Positions 35,874-46,771 of a DNA stretch of 64,000 nucleotides are shown here, in pieces. The notes under the pieces were generated by a model that saw only the letters and a program-made list of their open reading frames with translations, was not told the DNA's origin and ran no database searches. The first letter of the stretch is position 1. Each line of letters begins with the position of its first letter. The position numbers were made by a program, and so were the translations under genes. Origin of the DNA: Marsupella aquatica (Eukaryota > Marchantiophyta); the NCBI GenBank assembly GCA_973895155.1, contig OZ316895.1, forward strand, positions 11,842,001 to 11,906,000, in the 5' to 3' direction.

Positions 35874-38398
35874 TAGCAAGAAGCTCGGTGCTGTAGGCTG
35901 ATACTCTGATCCTGATAGGGTTCATCCATTCTGGGAAAGGGTTTTCTTTACTAGTCCGTGAGACTGACCATCCCCTTGTATCCAAATTATAGGAAATTAC
36001 ACAACTGCTAAATGGATGAACTGGGAATTCGGAATCTAAGTGGAGAAATGAAGGTGACACCATTAGGCCGTGCAGTTGAGATCAGTTGCAGTGTGCTTCT
36101 TAAGTTCATGATGGTCATCGACCTACCTGTTACTCAAAGACGGATAGTTTATTGAGAGTTTGCGATAATTAGCTACCAACAGAAGCCTTGAACCAGATTC
36201 GTTGTCTGTCCTACTAGATGATGTGAATGTTTTGAGCCCAGGATATGAGCACACCCTGAGCACACCAAAAGTGTCTAGATTTACACCCCAAAACCCCCAT
36301 CTAGCCATCCCCAAAATTGCAGTAAAAAACGCAAAGAATTGTGAAGGCTTTTTAAGATGGAGAAAAAACATCTTGACTCCCACTTACTAACACAGCAAGA
36401 CATCTGTTTTACACCTAGCCACCCCAGATAGAAGCACAAAATACAATTTTGATTGGAGTAAAAACGCCTCTACTCCCAGTTGCTACAAATCCACTCCCCA
36501 GATTCTCTATATTAAGGGAAAGAGAAAAACCATCCTGACTCCCATTTGGCAACCATACCCCCAGACTACTGGTAAGTAGAACAACTGATCTGAACCAAAA
36601 ACTATCCTTACTCCAATTTGCTAGTGAGCTGATGAACTGATGGTGAGTGATGGAACTTCAATTGACTGAGAAGCTACCGTCCTCTCTTGTTCTTAAGTGC
36701 CCTCTCTTTATCCAAGGGATTCTTCTCTACTTATTTTCAGGTTCATCTTCTGTGTTGGTCACACCATTTGTGCTGACCCTCACAAAGCTATTAGGGATAA
36801 ACCTATGATCGTCATTTATAATTCAATTTAGTAATATTCGGTTGGGTCGTCTACTTTGCTACTACCCAAATCCACTCTGGCCCCTCCTGGATGGCTGCCC
36901 AACTCCCCCGTGCCCCCGGTGGAGGGTGGGCAAGGGTGTTGAGTTTAAATTGAAGACACTGATAACCTGGATTATGAAAACTGACACATGTTGACTTTGG
37001 ACCATTCTAAGTTAACCAGAGTTACTTTGCTTAACCACTGGTTGAAAAAGGTGTAAATGTAATAATGAAACCAAAAAGAGTGGAAAGCATGCAATCTACA
37101 TAATAAGTGCAATTGAAAGCTAGGATAAGGGCCTTTACATAATAAATGCAATTGAAAGCTAGGATAAGGGCCTCCAGTCCAGACTGAAGCCTCTAGACCA
37201 TGACTATGGGGCACTGTAATGAAAATTTTAATTTTTCACAGTGGCTAGAATTGCTAGAGTGAAAAGATTCTTGCAAAGCTCCCACATTGAGGTTAGTGGG
37301 ACCAAAAAAAAGTGGCAAAGGAGTAAATCTCAAAACCCCCAAAACCTATGAAGCAAATCAAAATAAAGCAGCAAAGATTTAAACTTTTTCTTCGCTTCTT
37401 CAACCCACAAAATTTCTTCTGTCCATCTCTGCTCTCCTCCCAAGCTTCCCCACTCATCACTCATTCCCTCATTCACTCACTGCTCAACCCGAAATTCCTC
37501 GTGCTCCTATCTCTCACCCACGCGACTCTCTCAGGAAACAGCACACCGGCATCTCAATTGTCCCACTACTGCCCCTCTCATGGCCAGCGCTTCGGCATAG
37601 CCTTTCCTCGCTCCTGCCAGAAGAAGGATCTTGCTTCTCACGGCTCCGATCTGCTCGAGGTCCTACCAAGCTCGTGTGTTGGAGTCTTCCGGAAAACCGG
37701 GATTCGTAAGATTCGGGCTATGATGTCCATCGTTCTGTGCGATGGATTGGAGAGAATGATGCTTGGGCACTGTTGAATTGCCGGAGAATGCTTTGTTTGT
37801 GAGATCTCGCGTGCATAGGCGTTGGCAGTGGCCGATTTCTTTTAGGACGGTGGATTCTAGGGTTGATCTGTGATGCCGAGGATTTGATCTGGAAGGGAGC
37901 GATCGGGTGAGGGTGATGTGGGTCTGACTTGTGACCGGAGAATCTTCTTTACAGAGTAGCTGTTGTTGGTGTTGATCTCCAATTAGCGAGATGGCTGCCG
38001 GATCCTGTTATGAGGAGCGATCTCTGTGTTGTTGACTTGCGCTGTGGTTTGGTTGGATTGGTTTGAGTAGCGATCATCCAATTTAGGTCTTGAGGTGGAG
38101 GAGGAGAAGCGTCTTGCGGCGCAGTACGGATCATGGCCTGAGGATCTGTCTGTTGTTTTAGCGCTAGGCGGCACTCAGAGATTGGCGACTGACGGGGGCG
38201 TGTGTTGTGTGGAGTGTGATCGTTGGGACGAGGATTGAGTGGGTGAATTGATTCACAGAATCATTGTTTGGTTGGGGTGGGGTTCATGGGATTTGGCGGT
38301 TTGGTCATGTGAATCTGTTTGTCTGACGAATTAGTATGGAACCGAATGAATTGTCGTTGTTTTGATTTGCTTCCACGTTCGCGAAAGACAATTTTGGA
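35874..38398. other. Intergenic; probable promoter and leader of the next gene
   Basis: Between about 36340 and 36620 a word like gactccca follows A-runs several times, a degenerate repeat. From about 37380 the sequence is C/T-rich and then G-rich, as in plant promoters and 5' leaders. A 142-codon frame at 37348-37776 shows no family similarity. Confidence 0.4.
37098..37174. repeat. 39-bp tandem duplication
   Basis: Two copies start at 37098 and 37137 (acataataa...), containing gaaagctaggataagggcct, and differ at very few bases. Noncoding. Confidence 0.9.
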
Positions 38399-40759
38399 AT
38401 GGACGGGGCCAGGGTTCGAAAAGACTTCAGGATGGCAGCTTTGAATCTACTGCTGCTGCCTGTGTTGATGCTGTTGCACTCTCTAGGTATGCAAACTTCA
38501 ATCTGTCGTTGTCACTTTGAAATAGGGTCCTACCGGCGTCCCGGATGGTGCTGGAGTGTCCTCTGCTGCCTCCTTGTAGGTGTCTGTAACTCGGATGTTT
38601 AGAAAATATGCTTCCTTGAGCCGTCAACTTGAAAAGCAATGCAATGATCCCCTGTTCTTCTCCGTTATCTCTCCCTGCCCCCATCGTTTCTGATTATAAC
38701 TTTGTCCTACGGACAAGATTATATCAACTTCATGCAAGTTGAACATGACAAACCCCTGTCTACGACCCTACCAAAAGAACTAGGGACTCATCACTACCCA
38801 CCCACTTCGTCGACAGGACGAAATTGTTAACTGTGGCAAATGGCCCATCAAATATATGTGACGGATTATCGAGACCACTCCACTTCTAGTGGCTAGATGG
38901 AAGAATCACAGATACCCATTCAGTATCTGATCGTTTCTAACAACTCAGTTCTGTTAGTGAATGACAATCTTCTAGGGCAGCTAGGCAAGAATCTCAGCAC
39001 ATTGCAGTCTGTTTTCAGAGCCAAAGGAACCAGAATGCTCGAACCTTTTGGCTGCCCTCCATCACTGTCCGTGATGTTGTCGTTCATCTTTTCATTTCAG
39101 GTGCATCAGCTGATGGCAACGTTACAATGGAGTCGTTGACTATTTACAGCACTCATGAATGGTTCGGAAATCCAATTGTATACTTCCGATGTCAGCACGA
39201 AAACAAGGTGTACTTGCCAGATGTTATTCACAAAGATCAGGACTACGTGTTCATGGGGCAAGAGTCCTGGCAGGTACAATTTAAGCTTGGCAGATCCTTT
39301 TACTACTTATTTCGAGTCATTATTTGGGTGAGTAGCAGACGTGTTAGTTACGAGATGAAGAGATTTACACTCATGTGCATATCGGTTGGCAGCCTTTGAC
39401 AACACTGCATGGAGAGAAATGCAAGCGATGTGGCCTCTATGAGGAGGACACAATAAAGGGGGATGACACATTTATTGAAGGAGAACTATGCCCAACAGAC
39501 TTCACTGCTTCCCCTGAGGCCCGATTCATACTTTTTAAAGAGAAGGAACTCAACGCTTCGCTATTTTGCCCTGATTGTGGCGTCCTTCCCGGTAAGCAAC
39601 TTGATTACCAGCTCGAGGCTAGTCCCACCCCTGTTTGCTTGTCTTGCATTCTTGCATTCTTTCGGTCTGAAATTCGTATCTGCAAAGTAAGAAAGAAATG
39701 CTGCTGGTCGTTCCAAGAGCAGTGTAGAACAAGTATAGAGAGGAATCCTGCCACGGTTTGGGCAGGGGATAGCAATCTTGTAGACGTTTAGATCAACGTA
39801 CTTCAGTATTCAGTATTCAGTTGTGCAATTATGCAATATCGGAGAATGTCAAGACTTGTAAGACCTGCATCAAGGTTTTGCCCGAGGGCAGAACAATGAG
39901 GAAGGGAAGAGTAAGGAATGTTTCATAAAGGCATAATAAATCAGATTTGCGGTGCTGTGAAACATACAAGAAATAGATGCTGTAGGTATGACTGAGACTT
40001 TTATATGACGGAGCATAACCAAGCAGTGCTTAAGAACATATCCATATCCAAGGTACCTATTCAGTGGAGTCTTGTTGACAATGACTTTCTTTCTAATCCT
40101 AGGTTTGGGTGATAGGAGAGAAAAAGGATGAAAGACAAGAAAATCATGAGATGAAAAGACGGCTGAGAGCTGATGTACATTTTTCCGCCTTTCCATATGG
40201 TGGGCACAAGTTATTGAACTTTGAAATTACCTTTACAAGTGACTTGTACAGAAAATCCATTTTAGTTCATAACCTTACATGAAGTGGGGCATCTACAATC
40301 TATCCTTGTATACTTATCCATAAACTGTACTCTTCGTCATCATCAGAAAGCATCCAAAGAATGGTCAGAGTCCCCACTGTTGAGTGGCGTTGCAAGCCAC
40401 GCAGCCTAATTTGCATTCGCTCAGGTTGAAGTGAAGTTGTGGTTTAGTCGATAGGGTCTGATCACCATGGATCGTCATCGTGGAAACCATATTCTTACTC
40501 TGGTTGGCGCTTTTGAACAGGTGCAGGAGTTGCCGCTGGTCCTGATAATCCAGATGAGAATGAAAAGGATGATCACGGGGCAGGGCTTGCATTTTTAATC
40601 ATCGTTCTAGTGTTCGTTGTTCTGTTTGCACTTGGCGTAGTAGCGTACACAAAATGGCGGCAAAAGCAGAGGAGAGATCAGCAAGCCCGGTTCGTTAAAA
40701 TGTTTGAGGATGATGATGATCTTGATGCTGAGTTGGGTTTGAAGGAGGATGATCTCTGA
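38399..40759 (+). CDS. Plant type I membrane protein, Expp1/DUF7953-like, four exons
   Basis: Exons 38399-38486, 39101-39273, 39393-39591 and 40521-40759 join in frame at GT-AG sites to give 232 residues. A signal peptide (MAALNLLLLPVLMLLHSL, after 11 basic residues) precedes an extracytoplasmic domain. That domain has LTIYSTHEWFGNPIVYFRCQ, PDVIHKDQDYVF, GEKCKRCGLYEED, CPTDFTASPEARF and ASLFCPDCGVLPG, with regularly spaced Cys that could form disulfides. Exon 4 gives one membrane span (LAFLIIVLVFVVLFALGVV), a basic stop-transfer KWRQKQRR and an acidic tail FEDDDDLDAELGL. This layout matches plant proteins named Expp1 (from memory, Arabidopsis At3g44150 and relatives). The molecular function is unknown to me. 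Met12 could be an alternative start giving a tighter signal peptide. Confidence 0.85.
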
Positions 40760-43700
40760 GCGTCATCCTCTGGGGGATTGGACCTGCATGAAGTTATTTG
40801 TGTTTAGTATCACGTCTGCCATGTTGAAAGCCAGGGCAGTGGGTTGAGGGTTTGGTGGAAATTCTGGATACAGATGAAGAGTTGAGCCAGGGCGGTTTTC
40901 CTAGGTGTTGATAATTGTACAGTATTACGCAGATCTGTGGAGATTAGATCAATCTTGAAAGTTTTGTTGCAAAGGAATTCTTGCACAGGAACATCAATTA
41001 ATTCGATAGAAGGCTCCTCATCAATTACCTCCTGCTGCATGTCGCACCCAGGGTGTGTCCTATTAGAAGGATATCCATTTTGAGTTGGAATGTAAGTGAG
41101 CAATAAGGTATATAGGACTCTTTATCTTGACTCCTTTTGTGGCCTGCAAGTGACGTCGGCGAGCTCAGTATTAGTGGAGTCATTGCAATGTGTTTTGAGG
41201 CCAGGAGATCAACTCCAGTGCTTCTCCGGTGGTCGCGTCGTCAGTAATGGTCTCGATGTGTAATTGAATCTGATTGAATTAATAGTTACTTGGCACGGGT
41301 CCAACGTATGAGAAAGCACGATGGAGGGTTGTATGTCGGCTGTATGTCCCTTTAATGACAAGAAGTCTACATGAATCAATACCTGTATGGGAGACCACCA
41401 GGTAGGGTGCAGTGAGAATCTCATAACGAGTTGGTCACATAGTGATGGTTGTCTATACCCTACTCCTCTCCTGGACAGGGGAGATTTGTCTCTGGAAACT
41501 TCAAGTTGAAAAGAAGTGGATGGTGTTATTCCACATAAGATTTCAAGGCCCACATCCACAACCAAAGAAATGAACAAAAATCTCGAGGCGAGGCGAGGCA
41601 AGGAAATGAAATGAAAGCTGGTGTGATGGTAGTCAACAATATTTAAAGACAGGCGAGTGATGTAAAACTGAAATGAGTCGCGGGAGATAGATCATCATCG
41701 GTCACACATTTTCGGGGAGGTGCTAGATGTTGTGTATTTGTCTTGACGTAGCTTGCATGGGAGATGCACTCCACTCCATGGCAGACAATTTTGTTTCGGA
41801 CTGAAATTAATTGTATGCCGAGGTCCCTGGCTTTCTTGATGTAGCTTGCATGGCAGATGCACCCAAAGGCAGACTATTTTGTTTCAGACTGAAATTAATT
41901 GTATGGTTAGGTCCCTGACTGTCTTGATGAAGCTTGCTTGCATGGCGGATGCGCTCAAAGGCAGACAAATTTGTTTCGGACTGTAATTAATTGTATACCG
42001 AGGTCCCTGACTGTCTTGATGTAGCTTGCATGGCAGATGTGCCCAAAGGTAGACAAATTTGTTTCAGACTGAAATTAATTGTATACGTCCATGACCGTGT
42101 TCGCTACGATTTTCAGGTTGAGAGTTTGACGTTTATAACAGAATTGCCCGAAAAAAGATTTGCTTTTGGGGCTGGCTGTAATTGCACATATAAAAGCAGC
42201 ATCATGTTGTGCCTGTGCCAAGTGGCATATGGTCCTGGGTTTAATGTATTTTGCATACCATGATAACCCCCAGTTGTTCGTTTGTATCCTCAACTGTTGT
42301 ACCCTATTATTCTTTTATATCACCAAGTGTTTTATTTAGTAAACCCAATTGATATTTTATATCAGTGAATGTTGTACCTTCTATAGTGTATTGTGCTACG
42401 TGGCAAGGGCCCACAGATTGACGATTTTTCATATCATGATAACCCCAATAATTAATATATATCACTGAGTGCCCAGTAATTAGCACATCTGTGGATTGTT
42501 GCCTTTTGGCCTGCTGGTTTCCCAGTGGGGTTCAGGCTGAATAAAATTTCAATTTTTTTAATGAAAAACGAAGAATGCAATTGCATATAAAATAGTAACA
42601 TCATGTTGTGTTCTATGCCACAAGGCAAGTGCATTATAGCACCTCCTATGTTAAGTGGCAAGTGCACATAGGTTGAATGGATTTTACATACCAAGATGAA
42701 CCAGATTATGCTTCAATATCAGTGAGCCTATTGTTGTACCTTACTACGCTATGTGACAAGTGCACACAGATTGAGTGGATTTTTTTATATCACTCTAAAT
42801 CCAATTGTTCTTCTTCAAATTAACCCATTTGAGCCACTTCATTTTGATGTGCAATTACCACATTCAGTTCCTGGACACCCCTTTTATGTACCTTCTTAGT
42901 GTCAGGTAGGGTTGTTGCTTTTTAATGTGCAATTAACACTCGTTCTTCGACACCCCCCAGCAATCACAGGAAACAGCTGGTTGTGCTTTCCTCCGAAACA
43001 AATGGCTTTTATCTTTAGCTTGGACGTCTCCTAAAGATCGAAGTACAACATCATTCTGTGCTTTCTTAAGACCTTCTAGATATGAGCAATTGTTCTTCAA
43101 AGGAGGCACGATCAAGACCATACTAATTAAAGTCATGGCAGCATACATAGCAGAGCTGAGGCACAGTACTTGAGATAAATAGGCTCCAAATCCACACATT
43201 GATTAATCTTGTTGTGTGCTGTACGATAGTGTGAACACAACCTCTCAGGAGTACGCATGGAAGGCAAAACGATAGTCATTGTTTTAGTACGTAACGGGAG
43301 CGGTGCTGTGTCTAGAGAGTCCAGATAAGAAACGGTCTGTAGTCCTTCTCCCAGGAGATGAAGTGTTGAGCGCTTAATTGCCAAGGGTCGCGACTTTCTG
43401 CAACGTTTCGAAATTTTATGTTGAGAACTTATCGTTGATCGCAAAGAAGCTCGATCGATCGAGTTCCCATGCACACCTCCTTCGGCCCCTACAGTAGAGA
43501 TGACCCCGGAGATGACATTCCTGGCTGGTTCAACAAAATGCACTTACTACCGGACTCCGCACCACGCAGGTGATTTCCTTCCGCCGATCGGATAGTTAAA
43601 TTACATTACAGGGGGACGTCGAGTCTGTAGGGATATAGAACCACAATTATACACAATCATGCGTTGTCCTTTGGTCAAGATCACAAATCATTTATGCACG

Positions 43701-43848
43701 TGGCTGAAGAAATGATTGGTCACTCTTGTGAAATAATATTTCCGTCATCATCTTAACTGAATGAATGAAAGAATCTGAGAAAGGTGCATGAGGCTTCTCA
43801 TATGGAGAGCCTAGGGGCTGCGGCCAAGAGGCCCGATATGCTCTCAAA
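40760..43848. other. Intergenic, no gene recognised
   Basis: Contains the array at 41741-42095. From 42100 to 42800 words such as ataccatgataacccc and catcatgttgtg recur in degenerate form. A minus-strand frame at 43133-43543 lacks an ATG and family motifs. Confidence 0.45.
41741..42095. repeat. Tandem repeat, four 88-93 bp units
   Basis: Units start at 41741, 41834, 41922 and 42014 with tcttgatgtagcttgcatgg or a variant and carry tgaaattaattgtat. Length differences are small indels. No gene overlaps it. Confidence 0.88.
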
Positions 43849-46506
43849 ATGGCGGATTCGAAAGCCAACGGCCCTGAGTCTGAGGAAACCTCACAAGCCC
43901 CACAGCAAAGAAATAATGTAGAGGGTCAAAGTGAAATCTCCATCAAAGCGCAGGTTAGTGATCTTCCCCAACCTCCTGCAGATTCGCGACCAGGGGTGCC
44001 TAGAAATCGTAGCACTGCTGAGCTCAGAAAGGTCAAGAGCGCAAGGTTGGGCACTGCTCCTGACCTCGCCTTCGGAGATCTTGCGCACGCCAAGAGAGCA
44101 CGTCCAATTGCACCCCCAACTCCTTTCAAGCTGCGCCTCTCTGTTTCCTCTACGAATCCTTCAGTTGCTGCAAGCACAACAGGAGGCCACCAAGGCACCA
44201 CATCGGTTGGTTCCACACCAACCTTGTCACCAGGCCAGCCTCTAGCACGCCTTCGACCAAAATCCGCGACTCCTTCTGCTCCTCCAAGACCTGGCTCGTT
44301 CTTGTTCCGTTCATGCTTTGGAAGTTCACCAAGTCAAGCTTCACCCTCTGGTAAGTCACCATCCCCACCTCGCAAGCAGATTTCTCCATCGACCCGTCGT
44401 ATAACTGTCGATCCCGGCAAGCCCGTGGTACCACCAGGGCAAGCCGAACACAACGCCCCTGTCCTGGATCCCGTAACTAACAAGCCCATAGCAATAGCAG
44501 TAGGAGAAACTAGTGAGTCGGCCACATCCAAATCTCCTTCATGCCGTTGCTCCATCCAAACTACAGAGGCAGAGAACGCCGCCGCAAAGACAGAAGAATC
44601 CGTTTCATCAGAGCCTCATCAGGGTGCCAGTACTACAGCCGGCGACTCCGCCCCAACTATGAGTCAGGCAGAGAATGATCCCGGAATTTCCAGCGGGCAA
44701 CAACTCGCATTGAATTCGGAACCTGAGACTCTGATTGCTGCTGTCAAACTAGCCGATGACGAAGAATCATCTCCGCAACCCTCTCCCGAATTATCTCGGC
44801 CATCAGCAGCTTCTGAATCTCGGCCCTCTGGCAGTGGAGTGAGTCCCATTCGGGGGCTGCGCCCGAGCTACAGCGGAGAGTCACGTACTTCTTCAGGACG
44901 ACGCCCAAGGGCCGACTTTACAGACGACGACGACCCGAGCCCTAGAGCCCGAAAGAGTCCGAACCAGGGAAGGTCTAGGTCACCACTGCCCCACAATCAT
45001 GACAATTTCCAACCGCAAGCCACCAAAAGGGGCGTTGAGAGGTTGTTCGAGGCAATCCTAGGCTGTGAGGACAGTTTCCGTTCAAGCAAGGAGCAAGGTC
45101 TCTCTCAATCACCAAAAAGAATTCCCCGGAAGGTCGGGCGAGCAAACGCGTACAGGCGGAATTTCAGGCCGCAGCACGCATCAAACAGTCCGCAGTCGGC
45201 AGAACAAGATGACCAACAATTGTATGAGAGCCCTAGAGGATCTGACCCTGCGCAGAGTCATATTCCTGCCCAGCCCAGCAGGAAGGTCGGGCGAGCAAAC
45301 GCGTACAGGAGGAATTTCAGGCCGCAGTCGGCAGAACAAGAGAACCAACAATTCTATAAGGGCCCTAGAGGATCTGACCCTGCGCAGAATCATAGCCCCG
45401 CCGAGTGCAGCAGCACGGGTAGTAATCGCATGGCCTTTTCTGCTGGCGAGGCAAACCCCCCTCAGGCTGCAGGCAATAATAGAGGTCGCACCTTCTCTGA
45501 TATGTCCGACTTACCTGAGACAAGCATGGTCAGAGGGCAGGAGTACCCCGATCAGAGCGGCGGGAGAGAGTACGTGAAAGAATCTGCTACATTTACAGAC
45601 ACCAGAGAAACACCATCTCCAAAAAGATTTCCCCGGAAGGTCGGGCGAGCAAACGCGTACAGGCGGAATTTCAGGCCGAAGCACGCATCAAACAGTCCGC
45701 AGTCGGCAGAACAAGATGACAGACAATTGTATGAGAGCCCTAGAGGATCTGACCCTGCGCAGAGTCATATTCCTGCCCAGCCCAGCAGGAAGGTCGGGCG
45801 AGCAAACGCGTACAGGCGGAAATTCAGGCCGCAGCACGCATCAAACAGTCCGCAGTCGGCAGAACAAGATGACCCTGCGCAGAATCAGAGCCCCGCCGAG
45901 TCCAGCAGCACGGGTAGTAATCGCATGGCCTTTTCTGCTGGCGAGGCAAACTCCCCTCAGGCTGCAAGCAATAGAGGTCACACCTTCTCTGATCTGTCCG
46001 ACTTACCTGAGACAAGCATGGTCAGAGGGCAGGAGTACCCCGACCAGAGCGGCGGTAGAGAGCAGTTGAAAGAATCTGATAGATATATGGACCCCAGAGA
46101 CGCGTTCAGTGCCCGACAGCAGCTGCGAGACGCTAGAGTGCTAGCCTCAGACATCCGATTTATGAAGAACGATCCACATCGCGAAACTAAATCGAGGAAA
46201 AACGATCCCCGTCGTCGTGGTCATCCGGATCCATCGTTCAATCCTAGGCCGGGGGACATCATCATCCGTGCGAGGAAGAGGGCCGGCCTCCGCCTCACGG
46301 ATTTCTATTACTACGATAACGAGAATTATATGGAACCTGGAGATCAGATTCTTCGAGCGAAGTTCGATTATTTGCCTCCAATGAGCAAGTTGTATTTGTG
46401 GTGTAGACTTTACGTGTATAGCGCCAACAATACCTACACGTTTTTAGATTCCACCTCCGAGTCGATTGAGAAGTTCGGACCAGCAGCCTTGCCGTCGGAA
46501 CTCTAA
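43849..46506 (+). CDS. Large disordered repeat protein with novel C-terminal domain (paralogue A)
   Basis: An intronless ATG-initiated frame of 885 residues. Residues 1 to about 420 are rich in Pro, Ser, Arg and Gln and look disordered. From about 420 to 750 a basic-aromatic unit starting RKVGRANAYRRNFRP occurs four times, joined by SPQSAEQDD, ESPRGSDPAQ and STGSNRMAFSAGEAN. The last ~89 residues form a compact-looking domain: PRPGDIIIRA, FYYYDNEN, MEPGDQILRAKFDYLPP, SKLYLWCRLYVYS. The same domain ends paralogue B at 51565 (GDIII, YYD, PGD, R-K-Y/F-D, LP, SKLYL, VY all conserved). I recognise neither protein. No signal peptide or membrane span is seen; basic composition could suit a nuclear or RNA-binding role, but this is speculation. 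Confidence 0.85.
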   Translation: MADSKANGPESEETSQAPQQRNNVEGQSEISIKAQVSDLPQPPADSRPGVPRNRSTAELRKVKSARLGTAPDLAFGDLAHAKRARPIAPPTPFKLRLSVSSTNPSVAASTTGGHQGTTSVGSTPTLSPGQPLARLRPKSATPSAPPRPGSFLFRSCFGSSPSQASPSGKSPSPPRKQISPSTRRITVDPGKPVVPPGQAEHNAPVLDPVTNKPIAIAVGETSESATSKSPSCRCSIQTTEAENAAAKTEESVSSEPHQGASTTAGDSAPTMSQAENDPGISSGQQLALNSEPETLIAAVKLADDEESSPQPSPELSRPSAASESRPSGSGVSPIRGLRPSYSGESRTSSGRRPRADFTDDDDPSPRARKSPNQGRSRSPLPHNHDNFQPQATKRGVERLFEAILGCEDSFRSSKEQGLSQSPKRIPRKVGRANAYRRNFRPQHASNSPQSAEQDDQQLYESPRGSDPAQSHIPAQPSRKVGRANAYRRNFRPQSAEQENQQFYKGPRGSDPAQNHSPAECSSTGSNRMAFSAGEANPPQAAGNNRGRTFSDMSDLPETSMVRGQEYPDQSGGREYVKESATFTDTRETPSPKRFPRKVGRANAYRRNFRPKHASNSPQSAEQDDRQLYESPRGSDPAQSHIPAQPSRKVGRANAYRRKFRPQHASNSPQSAEQDDPAQNQSPAESSSTGSNRMAFSAGEANSPQAASNRGHTFSDLSDLPETSMVRGQEYPDQSGGREQLKESDRYMDPRDAFSARQQLRDARVLASDIRFMKNDPHRETKSRKNDPRRRGHPDPSFNPRPGDIIIRARKRAGLRLTDFYYYDNENYMEPGDQILRAKFDYLPPMSKLYLWCRLYVYSANNTYTFLDSTSESIEKFGPAALPSEL
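45112..46075 (+). repeat. 507-bp tandem block duplication inside paralogue A
   Basis: The block 45112-45618 is followed by a related block from 45619, each starting ccaaaaagatttcc or near it. Block 2 has lost several codons. Each block contains two copies of the RKVGRANAYRR unit, so an older two-unit repeat was duplicated again. 507 is a multiple of three, which keeps the frame. Confidence 0.88.
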
Positions 46507-46592
46507 GGAATTTCTAAAGTGGGAAACTTTCACGGGGAATCCAGGGAAACATCAAGGAGCAAAATTCTTGCGTTGCCAACAGGCCTGATTAG

Positions 46593-46771
46593 TGCCTGAA
46601 CGTCGACCAATCTTGAGGTACTCTTTCGTCCAATGCCTCACTTGGTTTATTATTGCCTGAACGTCGACAAATCTTGAGGTACCTTTTCGTCCAATGCCTC
46701 ACTTGGTTTATCATTGCCTGAACTTCGACAAATCTTGAGGTACCTTTTCATCCAATGCCTCCCTTGGGTTT
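46593..46771. repeat. Tandem repeat, three 61-bp units
   Basis: Units start at 46593, 46654 and 46715 with tgcctgaacgtcgac or a variant and contain aatcttgaggtac. It begins 87 bases after the stop codon of paralogue A and so may lie in its 3' UTR. Confidence 0.9.

Noticed and set aside
37348-37776. 142-codon ORF upstream of the Expp1-like gene
   Set aside because: Composition is that of a C/T-rich plant leader; no motif or splice link to the downstream gene.
43133-43543. 136-codon minus-strand ORF
   Set aside because: No ATG at its open end, no family motif, and no sign of splicing.
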